From positions 1 through 50,254 of IMG/VR virus record IMGVR_UViG_3300037091_000091: a stretch of 50,254 nt of DNA, one strand, 5' to 3'. How positions within the stretch are numbered: the first letter of the stretch is position 1; the number at the start of each line of letters is the position of its first letter. The notes below the pieces were generated by a model, which worked only from the letters and a program-made list of their open reading frames with translations, was not told the origin of the DNA and did no database searches. The translations under genes were made by a program, and so were the position numbers. Shown here piece by piece: positions 9,864 to 19,117 of this stretch. The stretch comes from a virus.

Positions 9864-10059
9864 TGAAAGCTCCTTCTATTGGGTTTTTTGTGGCGTTTCG
9901 ATACGTCGGGCCAGTCTTGCCGTTGCTCGAAACAGGGTCAGTTTCCAACTCTTTTATGTCCTTTTTCTTTGACGCATAATCAGCATCAATCTTTCGGGCA
10001 AGCGCGTCTTTGTCCATACGCATGTCTGCGCCCTTGTTAATTGGCGTGTAACATTCCAT
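9856..10059 (-). CDS. Small hypothetical protein (67 aa), paralog-like
   Basis: A 67-residue protein with an AGGAGTGAC ribosome site. It contains KDALARKIDADYASKKKDI, which parallels VDALASKIKGDISAHNDEL in the next upstream gene (10063-10344). Both then carry a TYRNA or EYRNA segment and a Pro/Lys-rich tail. The pair looks like an old duplication. Both are charged and helical with disordered ends. Function unknown; placed between internal virion protein genes and the homospermidine synthase. Confidence 0.65.
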   Translation of the reverse strand: MECYTPINKGADMRMDKDALARKIDADYASKKKDIKELETDPVSSNGKTGPTYRNATKNPIEGAFNV

Positions 10060-10062
10060 TTG

Positions 10063-10344
10063 TCACTCCTTTGTTTTTGGTGTGTGAGGATCGCTGGCAT
10101 CAGCGTTTATATTCTGGCTAAGATCAAACTTCTTTACCGGATGCCCTGCGCGGTCAGCCGGATAATAATTGACATCCTTTATAATCTTTGCCGGTGACGG
10201 GTCGGCGTTGCGGTACTCAAGCTCGTCGTTGTGCGCCGAAATGTCGCCTTTGATTTTTGATGCCAGAGCGTCTACATCTGTCCTGATCGGCACGCCGGGG
10301 CGCGGGTTAAGTTTCGATTCTCTGTCAACGGGGTTCATGTCCAT
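10063..10344 (-). CDS. Small hypothetical protein (93 aa), paralog-like
   Basis: A 93-residue protein starting at ATG 10344 after AAAGGAG. It shares the DALAxKIxxD helix and the YRNA motif with the 67-residue protein encoded just downstream. The remainder is polar, rich in Asp, Lys and Pro (KFDLSQNINADASDPHTP), and probably disordered. No catalytic or membrane features. The gene lies 20 nt downstream of the 1569-residue polyvalent protein and may encode a small virion or scaffolding accessory. Confidence 0.65.
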   Translation of the reverse strand: MDMNPVDRESKLNPRPGVPIRTDVDALASKIKGDISAHNDELEYRNADPSPAKIIKDVNYYPADRAGHPVKKFDLSQNINADASDPHTPKTKE

Positions 10345-10364
10345 AAATATACTCCTTTCGAGAG

Positions 10365-13300
10365 TTATTTGCGTTTAGATTTCATACGTGAAACAACATC
10401 GGAAACACCTTTTTTATTTTTATCTCTACTGGCCTGCATAGCGGCCAATGTGCCCGCAATGCCAGCGCCGCCGGTAACGGCGAACATCGGCTGTCCTTCA
10501 CCCATAACAGATGCACGCATGGCGGGGGTGATGGTCATGGAGTGAACAGGCTTTTTACCCTGTGCGTATTCTGTAGCAATTGGCAAATCTGGATTAGAAG
10601 CGGTTTCATTTAAGTATGCATCTTTTACACTTGTGCCCCACTTCTTGCCATACTTGTTAGCGTAATCGACAAGGATTTTGTCGTAGAAGCCCTTCATGCC
10701 CTCGCCGCCGACTTTCAAGTCTACTCCAGACAAGTCCCTTACGTTGCCGCCGCCCTTGCGGGGTGTTCCTTCGCCATTAACAATCTTAGTGGTCACGTCC
10801 TTGCCAACAATTCCTTCAAGGTCATTGGGCGTTTGGCCGTGCTTGGTGATAACTGTTTCGCCGTCTTTTATTGCAGCTATTTCATAGGTTCCGTCCCCGT
10901 CTAGGCGATACCCGATATTGTCTATCTGCTTGCTCAAATCATACCGTTCTGCTTGCGGTTCTCCCGGAGTCCATTCCACCCTGTCATAACCCTTTTCAGC
11001 GGCTTCACGCAATATGCGCTTGAAGGCAAGTTCGTGCCATGTTTTTGAGAAGGGGGCCGCGGGAGTGCGTTGCTGATTCAATCCATCTATGGCCGCTTCA
11101 CGAGAATTAAATGTACCCACGGCCTCGTCACCCTTAAACAATGTCACCCCGCCTAAATTCCTTTGTCGCGTGACATAACCTTCGGGAAGATCAAGCATGT
11201 CATTTTTTGGGAACTTATACCCCTTCTTCCGTCCCGCCTGGTGCCAATCGCTCTGAATCTCTTCTATGAAAAGAACCTTCTTGCCGTCTGCGTCAACGCG
11301 GTCATTCAGGCGCATGTGGGCGAGTACGTTGGGTTCGTCCCAGTGGGGGGAACGATAACCGGTTTCTTGCGGTGTACTTCTTGCATTCCTGTCTTTTGCC
11401 GCCGCTATTGCTTTTTGCTCATTCTCAAATCCGCCTAAAAAAACTTCACCATTCTTGTTGTTCTTGAGTGTCCATTTGCCATTTTCAAGTATTGGAACAT
11501 ATTCGTTTTTTACTTTTTGCGACGGCAGCCTCAGCAGCACTTCCCGGTAGTTTTCGCCGCCGGGGAGTTGGTAGGAACCAAACTTAGTTTCAACCACATT
11601 TCCACCACCGCCATAAACATCATCAGCAACCGTGGAGGCCCAATTTTCATCTTTGGCAAGCTCTGGAAACTTCTTTGTAAGTTCCCTATAAGCATCACCA
11701 TCATTGGCAAGGGTCAGCCACAAAGCATCATCAACATCACCCTGCCATTCTTTCGCAAGCTTCACAACTCTTGGAGTAGCATATTTACTTTTCAAATTTA
11801 TTTTGCCAAGGTTTTGTCCTTTTGTTACCTCTTCCAACTTCACCTTATTCTGCTCAATGAAATCCTGTATCTCCTGCTTGGTAACGGTCTGGTCGCCCTT
11901 TTCCTTTAGGTAATCATCCAGCCCGATCCACTTCATCTCGTCGGCCTTGGTGCCCTTACCTTTGGCAGGATCGAGCATAGACAACCACTGGCTCGCGGGT
12001 GCCTTTGGCATAGTAATATCGGACACGGCTTTTGCGGCGTTGCTGTAGAGCGGGTCTGCAACCTTGCCACCAGTGGCTATCGCGCCGGATTCACCTTTCA
12101 ACATATCAATCACGTTCTGCATTGAGCCGCGCTCCCCCTCAATTGCCGCCTGTTCCTCATGGGACGCTTCTTCTGATTTTCTTTCGTCCTGTTCTGCGGC
12201 GTACTTAGCTTCTTCCCCACCATCCTCTACCTTACCCGCGTTCACCACATGCCCTTTAGTAACCCTTTCCGCCTGTCCACGGCTTGTTTCCGCACTGCGG
12301 ATTTCCTGCATAACCTCATCCCACGTTACCGGCATTTCGCCTTCAGGCTGGCCCAAATCCTCTGTCCAGTATTGCTTTCCTTCATCCGGTGTCATTTCCT
12401 CGCTGCGTAATTCCATTTCACTAGGGCCATAATCACCAGCACTAAATTCAAACGAGTGCCCCTGTAATATTCCTTGTGTTCGTGGAGTAATGTTTACAGG
12501 CTCGCCCGTCTTGGTAGACTCACCCATGACGTAAGCCCACTGGTCTTTCCTGTCGTCACGGAGCGTACCGTTTTCGTCATGGTCAATATGCCACTTGACT
12601 TGTCGGCGCACATTATCACGCCACAATACGCGGTTTGCTTGGGGATTGTCTGTTAAGTCGTGGGTATAAACTTCGCCTGGCTTTCGCTCTTTGCGCTCGG
12701 CAATGCGAGTCAGGCGGTCTTGTGTGGCTTGGTCTTCCGGGCTTAAGCTGCCTTGCGGCTCAGTCTCGCTGCCCTGCGGAAGAACATCTTGTGGCGGCTT
12801 GCTCTCACCTTGGGCGACTTCACCGCTTTGACTTGGTGCACCTTCAACGGGTGGAACTTCGGCACCACGGGGGAGTTGCTCTGCGGCGCGTTTTGCTTCA
12901 ATTTCAGCACGGAGTTCTTCAGAGCGTTGTGAAACATCTCGTCTGTCGCGTCCGAAGGCAGACCATACTCGCTCAACATCTGCGGGGTCAGGATTGTAGG
13001 CATAAACTTTTCTCCCTTCATCATAAGTATAACCTATTTTTTTGAAAAAGTCTATGTTATTATCATTTTTCTTTGATGCTATCTCGTCCGGCGTTATTGG
13101 CTCGTCAGGAAATAGCTCAGATTTTGCATTTTTCTGCGCTTCTATTTCCGTCGCTTTTGCATCACGTTCTGTCCGTAATTGTGCTATCTGCGCCTGCTGT
13201 ATCTCTGGGGTAATAGGTGCTTCCGATGGCTTTTGCCCACGAATACGCTCAATAAGTTGCTCATGCGGGGTCTTTGCCGCCGCTCCGGGCGCTCCTTTTG

Positions 13301-15074
13301 GGGCGGTTGGGGGTGGCTCGACGGGAGCACTAGCCCCCCCTAGATCAATGTACCCGCCTTCATTGCCAAGATTCTTAATTGTCTGCGGTATACCGGGCTT
13401 TGGTACTGGTGCGCCCGGTTCCTGGCCGGGAATGAATTGCGTCTGCATAGTGCCCTGTGGGGCGGGTAGAGCAGCGGGTGGTTCTGGCGGCGGCTCTGGG
13501 ATTTTCGCGCCTTTTCTCATTCCCGAAACGACCTTTGCCCTGTCCGACAATCCATACACCTTCTTGAACATTGCAGCGACAGCCCTGTCAGGATTGTTGA
13601 TAGCCTTGTATAATTCCTTCAATCCGCGCCCAGCTACACCCTTGGCAATCAGCAATGGATTCATAGTAAGAACACCGGCGGCCAAATCTCCACCGGTAAA
13701 AATATCGGTCATGTCTATAATACTTTTCCCCGCTTTACGAGCGTTCACAATAGCGCGGTGATTTACTTCTTTTTCAATTGCTTTCAACGAGCCATATTTA
13801 TTCTTTAGCCCCTGATATCCTTCACCAACTGCGCCGGTTATTTTATTGTCCAGTTCTTCCCGCATAAGGTTAGCAACCGAGCCATCAATTCGGGCTTTTG
13901 CTTTCGCAGTTCGGCCTTCATAAAAACCAGCAAGGGAACTATTCAAATCTTTTATTCTTGCTTCAATAATTTCTGGCGATTGGCCCTGCAATTCCTGTAT
14001 TTCGGCTTTTAAGGATTCGGCATAAGCCCGCGTTTCCGGGTTTTCTTTCAAATCCTTGCTTACTTTGTCAATTTTAGCTATGATCGGAGCAACGTCAAGT
14101 TGAGCACCTTTATCGCCAGCAGCAAGCGCCATGTCGTGATATTGCTTGTAAAGTATTTTTTTCGTCTGATCTACGGCTTGTGCCATTTCAGCCGAGCTTC
14201 TTGGGTGAGGTGCAGACTCTCCATTTTCATCAACTATTTTTACATTATCACGGTTATCCGCAATGGTTTTTACTGCGTCGTTAGCATCTAAATAAAACTT
14301 GTCATGCCGCGCCAATGTTTTCTTTCCGACAACTGTTGGTTTAATTCCCTTGCTGATACCCTTTTTTACCGCTTTCGCTATCTGCTCATCAACCTTTACT
14401 TGTTTTTGTACGATGTCTTTCTTTGCCATTCTCTCAGCAAATGGAGCCACAATACCCTTTTCGAGTTTTTCCGCACCTTTAGCCAATAGTTGTGTGCCTT
14501 TTCCAACAGGAGCTACCATCGAAATGTCACCCACAGAACTTGTAATATCCTTTGCTCTTTGTGGCAACTGCTTCCATGTTTCTACCGCACCCGCTGGAAT
14601 ATCACTCACTTTATTACCGCCAGGAAGTGGAATGTTTCCAATTCCCCTAACAACCTTTTGTAATCCGCTTTCAGTGGCTTGCGCTGCTGGTTGAATTGCT
14701 TGCTGAACAGGTTGCGGAGTAATAGATTTTAACGCATCCGCCGTTGTTCCTATTGCTGCTTTTCCAAGCTCCCACGGTACACCTACCGCTAATCCTGCCG
14801 CTTCACCGAGTCCACTTAGCGCCTGCTCTGGTAATGTGGGCGCTCTTTCTGTTCTTTCCGATCTCGCCGCTGCGCCTGCTGCAATATCTTTCCCGGCCTG
14901 TACAAAGCGTGGCCCCACAGCCGCTTTAGCACCAGACATAAGCAGCGGCCCGAGACGTGACATAAGGTTCTGGACGTGCGCGGGCTGTTGTCCACCGGCA
15001 GCGCCAGACACGGGGGAGGCAAGGTCGGATATGTCCTCGACAGGTGAAGCAAGGTCGGTAATATCTTCAGACAT
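10365..15074 (-). CDS. Large polyvalent internal virion protein (1569 aa)
   Basis: A 1569-residue multidomain protein. The N-terminus has a near-perfect internal repeat (DITDLASPV, DISDLASPV). Residues about 20-230 are Ala/Gly/Pro-rich with amphipathic stretches, 230-500 are long coiled-coil helices, and 520-800 are Pro/Ala/Gln linkers. The last 600 residues carry blocks typical of large polyvalent-protein-associated domains of phages and mobile elements: WIGLDDYLKEKG with TKQEIQDFI, an LFIEEIQSDWHQAGR block, KTWHELAFKRILREAAEKGY, and MKGFYDKILVDYANKYGKKW. Such giants are usually packaged and ejected with DNA. No Zn-protease, lysozyme or ART motif was evident to me. The gene sits between other virion proteins, in agreement with an ejected internal protein. 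Confidence 0.75.
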   Translation of the reverse strand: MSEDITDLASPVEDISDLASPVSGAAGGQQPAHVQNLMSRLGPLLMSGAKAAVGPRFVQAGKDIAAGAAARSERTERAPTLPEQALSGLGEAAGLAVGVPWELGKAAIGTTADALKSITPQPVQQAIQPAAQATESGLQKVVRGIGNIPLPGGNKVSDIPAGAVETWKQLPQRAKDITSSVGDISMVAPVGKGTQLLAKGAEKLEKGIVAPFAERMAKKDIVQKQVKVDEQIAKAVKKGISKGIKPTVVGKKTLARHDKFYLDANDAVKTIADNRDNVKIVDENGESAPHPRSSAEMAQAVDQTKKILYKQYHDMALAAGDKGAQLDVAPIIAKIDKVSKDLKENPETRAYAESLKAEIQELQGQSPEIIEARIKDLNSSLAGFYEGRTAKAKARIDGSVANLMREELDNKITGAVGEGYQGLKNKYGSLKAIEKEVNHRAIVNARKAGKSIIDMTDIFTGGDLAAGVLTMNPLLIAKGVAGRGLKELYKAINNPDRAVAAMFKKVYGLSDRAKVVSGMRKGAKIPEPPPEPPAALPAPQGTMQTQFIPGQEPGAPVPKPGIPQTIKNLGNEGGYIDLGGASAPVEPPPTAPKGAPGAAAKTPHEQLIERIRGQKPSEAPITPEIQQAQIAQLRTERDAKATEIEAQKNAKSELFPDEPITPDEIASKKNDNNIDFFKKIGYTYDEGRKVYAYNPDPADVERVWSAFGRDRRDVSQRSEELRAEIEAKRAAEQLPRGAEVPPVEGAPSQSGEVAQGESKPPQDVLPQGSETEPQGSLSPEDQATQDRLTRIAERKERKPGEVYTHDLTDNPQANRVLWRDNVRRQVKWHIDHDENGTLRDDRKDQWAYVMGESTKTGEPVNITPRTQGILQGHSFEFSAGDYGPSEMELRSEEMTPDEGKQYWTEDLGQPEGEMPVTWDEVMQEIRSAETSRGQAERVTKGHVVNAGKVEDGGEEAKYAAEQDERKSEEASHEEQAAIEGERGSMQNVIDMLKGESGAIATGGKVADPLYSNAAKAVSDITMPKAPASQWLSMLDPAKGKGTKADEMKWIGLDDYLKEKGDQTVTKQEIQDFIEQNKVKLEEVTKGQNLGKINLKSKYATPRVVKLAKEWQGDVDDALWLTLANDGDAYRELTKKFPELAKDENWASTVADDVYGGGGNVVETKFGSYQLPGGENYREVLLRLPSQKVKNEYVPILENGKWTLKNNKNGEVFLGGFENEQKAIAAAKDRNARSTPQETGYRSPHWDEPNVLAHMRLNDRVDADGKKVLFIEEIQSDWHQAGRKKGYKFPKNDMLDLPEGYVTRQRNLGGVTLFKGDEAVGTFNSREAAIDGLNQQRTPAAPFSKTWHELAFKRILREAAEKGYDRVEWTPGEPQAERYDLSKQIDNIGYRLDGDGTYEIAAIKDGETVITKHGQTPNDLEGIVGKDVTTKIVNGEGTPRKGGGNVRDLSGVDLKVGGEGMKGFYDKILVDYANKYGKKWGTSVKDAYLNETASNPDLPIATEYAQGKKPVHSMTITPAMRASVMGEGQPMFAVTGGAGIAGTLAAMQASRDKNKKGVSDVVSRMKSKRK

Positions 15075-15081
15075 ATTTTGC

Positions 15082-16563
15082 CTATTTTTTAACGTGTTCT
15101 ACGCCGTTATAAATAAAATGAGCACCGGAAGGTAACGCCTGCACTTCTGCACGGGTTGACAATGTAGGAGCATTACCTTTCGCGCCAGATGTTGGTATTC
15201 CCGTTGTTTTCATCGGGTTTGTTGCCGGATTGCTCGTTATTGGCATGTTCTGGCCCTGTACTTGGTTGTAATATTGCTTATCCAAATCAACGCCAAGAGA
15301 TTTTATCCTTTGGTGCATAAGCTCTAAAACCTTTTGCGGTGCCGTTGTTTTCGTGTCGCCTGTTGTATAATTCCAAAGCTCCTTCAATTTCCCCTGAGCC
15401 GATGCCTGCATAACCTTATCAACGCTACCCTCTGCAATCTGCCCTGATAAAGTAAGTATTTTTGCATAGTCCATAGCAAGGTCACGGTACATCCATGTTG
15501 GAATATTTTCATATTTACCACCGCTGTTTTTAAGAGCATCATCAAACGTCGAGGTCGCTCTTTGCGCGGCTTGCCGCTGCATATTAAGTTGTCGCGCCGT
15601 TCCGCCCCTAGCCTGCTGTCCAACCTTTCCGCTTACTACATCTGGCCTGAGTTGCGCTGCCGCTTTTGCGTGAGATTGCTCTCCACCATACGCAATCATC
15701 TGGCTTGAGGGAGAAAATTTAGGATTTATTTTCATTGCCGTAGCGATAATATTTTCTCTCTTTTGGCCCTTTTGTCCGAATGCAGGATAAATAGAAATGG
15801 CTTGTTGGAAATTAATTTCGCCATTAGCAAGTTTTCTCGCTATTGCAAATTCAATTGGGTTATCCGTTTCGCTGTAAATCATTCCCGCACCACCAGCCGT
15901 AGTTGATTTTCCTGTTGCTGTTGTTGTTTCTTTAACCGGCTTTTCCTCCTGTTGCATACTCGCTTCACGCGCCTTGGCAAAATCAGCTTCCGTTTTTTCC
16001 ATTGGCCTGCCAAGTTGTCCTTCTTTTTCAGGCATACCAGAAACAGCTTCTTCTCCCAGAGACATAGCAGTTTTTTCAAAAGGTGTCTGCGGCACCCCTT
16101 GAACATGCTGTTTTGCCACGTCGGTTACCGGGCCTAATTCAAAATCAACGCGCCTGTTAATATCTTCCCCTGTTGGTGCAATATTTTTAGTATAATCCTG
16201 ATATGCTTTTTGTCCTTCTTTTGTATCAGCAACCCCAGCCTGTTGTAATGTGGTCTGAAAAGCAGCGGGCGAATAATCATATTTATTCGCTATGCCCTGT
16301 GCAGCAGGTAAGTTGGTTTGTGCGGTGGCTCCTTGATTGTATTCCCGCGCACGCACTTCTTCCGAAGCGGTTTTAACAGGCATTTTTATACCCTGTACGG
16401 AACTTTGCGCTGGATAATCCGATTTTTGAGCAACCAATCTACCTGCGGCAATTTCCTTCTGTGCATCATCGGAGTGCAAATATTTCCCGTCATCAGTCTG
16501 GTAAACTTGAACTGGCTGACCATCAAGAGTCGTCGTATTGAACATCTGTACTATTCTAGGCAT
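15082..16563 (-). CDS. Putative internal virion protein (493 aa)
   Basis: A 493-residue protein, Gln/Ala/Thr-rich, with no signal peptide or membrane segment. The N-terminal part contains a YQTDDGKYLHSDDAQKEI segment resembling a short beta-hairpin domain; the middle is low complexity (KPVKETTTATGKSTTAG); residues 230-420 are more ordered and helical (FAIARKLANGEINFQQAI, WMYRDLAMDYAKIL). It ends with a small beta unit (ALPSGAHFIYNGVEHVKK). Only 7 nt separate it from the polyvalent protein gene. Composition and place resemble podovirus internal or ejection proteins; the family is not recognised. Confidence 0.6.
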   Translation of the reverse strand: MPRIVQMFNTTTLDGQPVQVYQTDDGKYLHSDDAQKEIAAGRLVAQKSDYPAQSSVQGIKMPVKTASEEVRAREYNQGATAQTNLPAAQGIANKYDYSPAAFQTTLQQAGVADTKEGQKAYQDYTKNIAPTGEDINRRVDFELGPVTDVAKQHVQGVPQTPFEKTAMSLGEEAVSGMPEKEGQLGRPMEKTEADFAKAREASMQQEEKPVKETTTATGKSTTAGGAGMIYSETDNPIEFAIARKLANGEINFQQAISIYPAFGQKGQKRENIIATAMKINPKFSPSSQMIAYGGEQSHAKAAAQLRPDVVSGKVGQQARGGTARQLNMQRQAAQRATSTFDDALKNSGGKYENIPTWMYRDLAMDYAKILTLSGQIAEGSVDKVMQASAQGKLKELWNYTTGDTKTTAPQKVLELMHQRIKSLGVDLDKQYYNQVQGQNMPITSNPATNPMKTTGIPTSGAKGNAPTLSTRAEVQALPSGAHFIYNGVEHVKK

Positions 16564-16571
16564 ATTTGCTC

Positions 16572-17192
16572 CTATGTTCTTCCAGCCGTCAATCCTTTAG
16601 CGACCCCAGAAGCCCACGCACCGGCAAGTTTTAATTGTCCCGCTCTGTCTGATTGATTTTCTCCAAACTGAATCGCATTCTGCTGCTGTGTTTGCCCAGC
16701 CCCACGCAAATTTGAGGCTGTTGTAGCCTCAGCCATAGCAAGATTTTTACGCCCAACATTACGGTTGAAAATTTGGTTCGCTACTTGCTGATTTTCAGAT
16801 GTGTTTTGGCGTAAATCATTGTAGACGGCAGCAACATCTCCAAATATTCCACTGGTCATTCCTCCCATACCGCCGCCACCACCACCACTTGACCCTCCAC
16901 CGCCACCACCCTGTACTTGCGGGGCTTGAACAAAATCGTTTGGCATGGTTCCTATTTGTTCACCAGAAGAAGATTGTGAGGAAGAACCAGAAGGAGCATT
17001 TACTTGCATGCCGTTTGATAGAGTAATCACGTTTTTACCCGCACCCTGTACAGCTTCAGAGCCACCTATGGGTGCTATTCCGGTATTGGCCTGATTAACA
17101 TCATGAAATGTTCCCTGATCAAACTTCTGGCGCGGATACTTAATATCCACTGAACCACCATCGTGATAGCTATATCTAACTCCGGTTATCAT
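16572..17192 (-). CDS. Glycine-rich virion protein (206 aa)
   Basis: A 206-residue protein with a polyglycine/serine linker in the middle (GGGGGSSGGGGGGMGG) between a beta-rich N-terminal part and a helical, Gln/Asn/Ala-rich C-terminal part (NQQVANQIFNRNVG). The C-terminal helix resembles those of podovirus stub or ejection proteins, but the family is not recognised. Its ATG overlaps the TGA of the endonuclease remnant at 17189-17342 by 4 nt, so it may now depend on reinitiation or on readthrough of the upstream message; the GGTACGCA before the ATG is a modest ribosome site. Confidence 0.6.
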   Translation of the reverse strand: MITGVRYSYHDGGSVDIKYPRQKFDQGTFHDVNQANTGIAPIGGSEAVQGAGKNVITLSNGMQVNAPSGSSSQSSSGEQIGTMPNDFVQAPQVQGGGGGGSSGGGGGGMGGMTSGIFGDVAAVYNDLRQNTSENQQVANQIFNRNVGRKNLAMAEATTASNLRGAGQTQQQNAIQFGENQSDRAGQLKLAGAWASGVAKGLTAGRT

Positions 17193-17342
17193 TGCGTACC
17201 TCTCTTTTCTTGGGCTAATTGCCTTACTATAGCGTGCTCTTTATTTGCTTTGCTAATTTTCCTTTTTGTTTCTTCTGACAAATGTTTTCCAGAACAATGT
17301 TGTTGGGTCACAAAGAGCATAAATAAAGGTTGTATTACTCAA
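17189..17342 (-). pseudogene. GIY-YIG homing endonuclease remnant
   Basis: Starting at TTG 17342, 6 nt after a good GAGGTG ribosome site, the frame reads SNTTFIYALCDPTT, nearly identical to the N-terminus of the intact GIY-YIG enzyme at 19797-20504 (NTTFIYSLADPIT). It then meets a stop after 29 codons. In another frame, the following bases encode HCSGKHLSEETKRKISKANKEH, a clear NUMOD3 DNA-binding repeat, ending at TGA 17189. About 100-150 residues, including the YIG half and the catalytic Glu, are missing between the two pieces. It is therefore an internally deleted, frameshifted scar of a second endonuclease inserted between two virion genes. A 43-codon frame (17189-17320) could still be translated. 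Confidence 0.8.
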
Positions 17343-17353
17343 TTACATCACCT

Positions 17354-19108
17354 CTATGTTTGAGTAAGTGCTGAATTATTGCTTGAACTCATTGGAGAAA
17401 GCCCGTAACTCATAGAAGTTGCTGCATTCATCGGGCCTTCCTGATACGCCGCTTGAGCCGCATTAAGCTTGCTCATGTCCTGATATACACCGTACTGATT
17501 AAGTAAAGCAATCTTGTCAGCCGATAACTGAACTCCACTGTCATTACTTGCTGCATAGGTAGACAGTTCGGCTGCTAAAGATACCGCTTCTGCATTCCCC
17601 GCCTTAACTCCTGCAAGCAATTCCTTACCCGCAGGATTATTCTCAAGGCTTTGTGCAAACTGTTGCCCATTTTGGCTATTTTGTATCCATGCCAAAGGAG
17701 CACTTGCAACATGATTAACAAACGCATTTGTCGCAGGATCAGCAATGTTGCCAGCGGCTACATTAGTCACGGCATCCGTTAAGGCTTGCGGATTATACTG
17801 TGCTCCCAAGGTCGTTTTCAATCCTGTCGAAAGTAGCCCTGTTGCCTCGTTTGATAACGCGGTTTTGGTTGCTATGGACTGTGCATCGGTGCCTGTTATT
17901 GAATTGGCAATGTTAAACAGTGATTGTGCCGCGCCATTCAAATTTCCCGATTGCCGCTGCTGCTCAAGGTTAGTAAAATCAACTGGCGATTGTCCCATTG
18001 CGGCGAGAGCCTTATTCACGCTACCCCAATCACCGCTTTGATAAGCAAGCTGCATCTGTGTCTGTAAGTCAGCGGCTTGTTGCTTTTGGGCGTTCCCGGC
18101 AAGCTCAGTATTTGTCGCCGCTATTTTCGATTCCGTTCCAGCTTGTTGTTGCGCTGCTGATGTCCGACCCGCCGATGTGTCCTGTCCAATACCTTGCTGT
18201 GCAAGATTCTGGTCGTTAGTCATAGCACCCACGGCACCCTGCTTTTGTATTGCTTCATCAGCGGCTTTTGCCTGTGTTTTATAGAGTGATGTCTGTGTAA
18301 CATCCGTCGGTGAAAAGCCTATTCCCTGAACCGAAGGCTTTATTGCCGCTGCCTGCGGGCCATTTACTACAGGAGCTTGTGTTGAAGTAGTAGAAGTTGT
18401 GGACTGTTGCGGAACAGCTACTGCCGGTGCTGGTGCAGCGGCGGTATTTTGTTTAACTTGGGGAGTCGCTACTGTTTGATTCGGCACAGGATTAATACCC
18501 GTCGTTCCTGATGCATGTCTCTGCCGTGGGTCTATTTCCGTCGCTCCAAGCGGTGACTCACGAGTGTTTGTCAGCATACCTCCGGGATATTGCGTCATGC
18601 CCGTTGATACTTGCGGTGTCCCTTTTGCAAAATTGAATCGGATTCCTGCCGTTCCTCTTGCAAAGCCCGGAGCACCCGCCCTCATACCATCCATCCCCTG
18701 TTGTGGCTGCTGTTGGTAATCCATAGGCCGAACCGTGCCATGAAGCGCATCTTCCTCCGGCTGCCCACCCGTCACCGGCCCTTTCCCCCCGTGAAGCTGA
18801 ATGCCTGTTGGCCCAAGTTTTTCATTCATTGCCGATAGAAAATTCTCGCGTCCCCCCATTTTTGCAATAACTTCTGGCGGTATCACTTCTTCACCATGCC
18901 GCAACATGGCTGGTATAGCGTCCTGTCGCTGTCCCATTTTATCATCAAGCTGCCGTTGCGCGTCCTTTGGCTTAAACATTCCCGGCTTCTGTGGCGAGTT
19001 AATGCCTTGCGTGAAATAGCTCTGCGGGAGAATCGTTCTTTGCTGCGGGATTTGTGATTTTTCCATTTCTTGCCTCACCCATGCGGGTTGTTCTATGCGG
19101 AGAATCAT
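17354..19108 (-). CDS. Putative internal virion/tail protein (584 aa)
   Basis: A 584-residue protein rich in Gln, Ala and Thr. Residues 60-110 hold a motif AMLRHGEEVIPPEVIAKMGG typical of phage tail or tape-measure-like segments that carry a GEEVIP turn. Residues about 140-260 are disordered and Pro/Thr-rich (STTSTTSTQAP), and the C-terminal 300 residues are helical (NQNLAQQGIGQDTS, AKTALSNEATGLLS). There is no signal peptide. The gene follows the putative adaptor gene by 9 nt, and its end supplies the ribosome site of the endonuclease remnant. Likely a structural or ejected protein; function not recognised. Confidence 0.6.
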   Translation of the reverse strand: MILRIEQPAWVRQEMEKSQIPQQRTILPQSYFTQGINSPQKPGMFKPKDAQRQLDDKMGQRQDAIPAMLRHGEEVIPPEVIAKMGGRENFLSAMNEKLGPTGIQLHGGKGPVTGGQPEEDALHGTVRPMDYQQQPQQGMDGMRAGAPGFARGTAGIRFNFAKGTPQVSTGMTQYPGGMLTNTRESPLGATEIDPRQRHASGTTGINPVPNQTVATPQVKQNTAAAPAPAVAVPQQSTTSTTSTQAPVVNGPQAAAIKPSVQGIGFSPTDVTQTSLYKTQAKAADEAIQKQGAVGAMTNDQNLAQQGIGQDTSAGRTSAAQQQAGTESKIAATNTELAGNAQKQQAADLQTQMQLAYQSGDWGSVNKALAAMGQSPVDFTNLEQQRQSGNLNGAAQSLFNIANSITGTDAQSIATKTALSNEATGLLSTGLKTTLGAQYNPQALTDAVTNVAAGNIADPATNAFVNHVASAPLAWIQNSQNGQQFAQSLENNPAGKELLAGVKAGNAEAVSLAAELSTYAASNDSGVQLSADKIALLNQYGVYQDMSKLNAAQAAYQEGPMNAATSMSYGLSPMSSSNNSALTQT

Positions 19109-19117
19109 AACGACTCC

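Noticed and set aside
12064-13761. Plus-strand frames in the polyvalent gene region
   Set aside because: Compositionally biased shadows of a long minus-strand gene.
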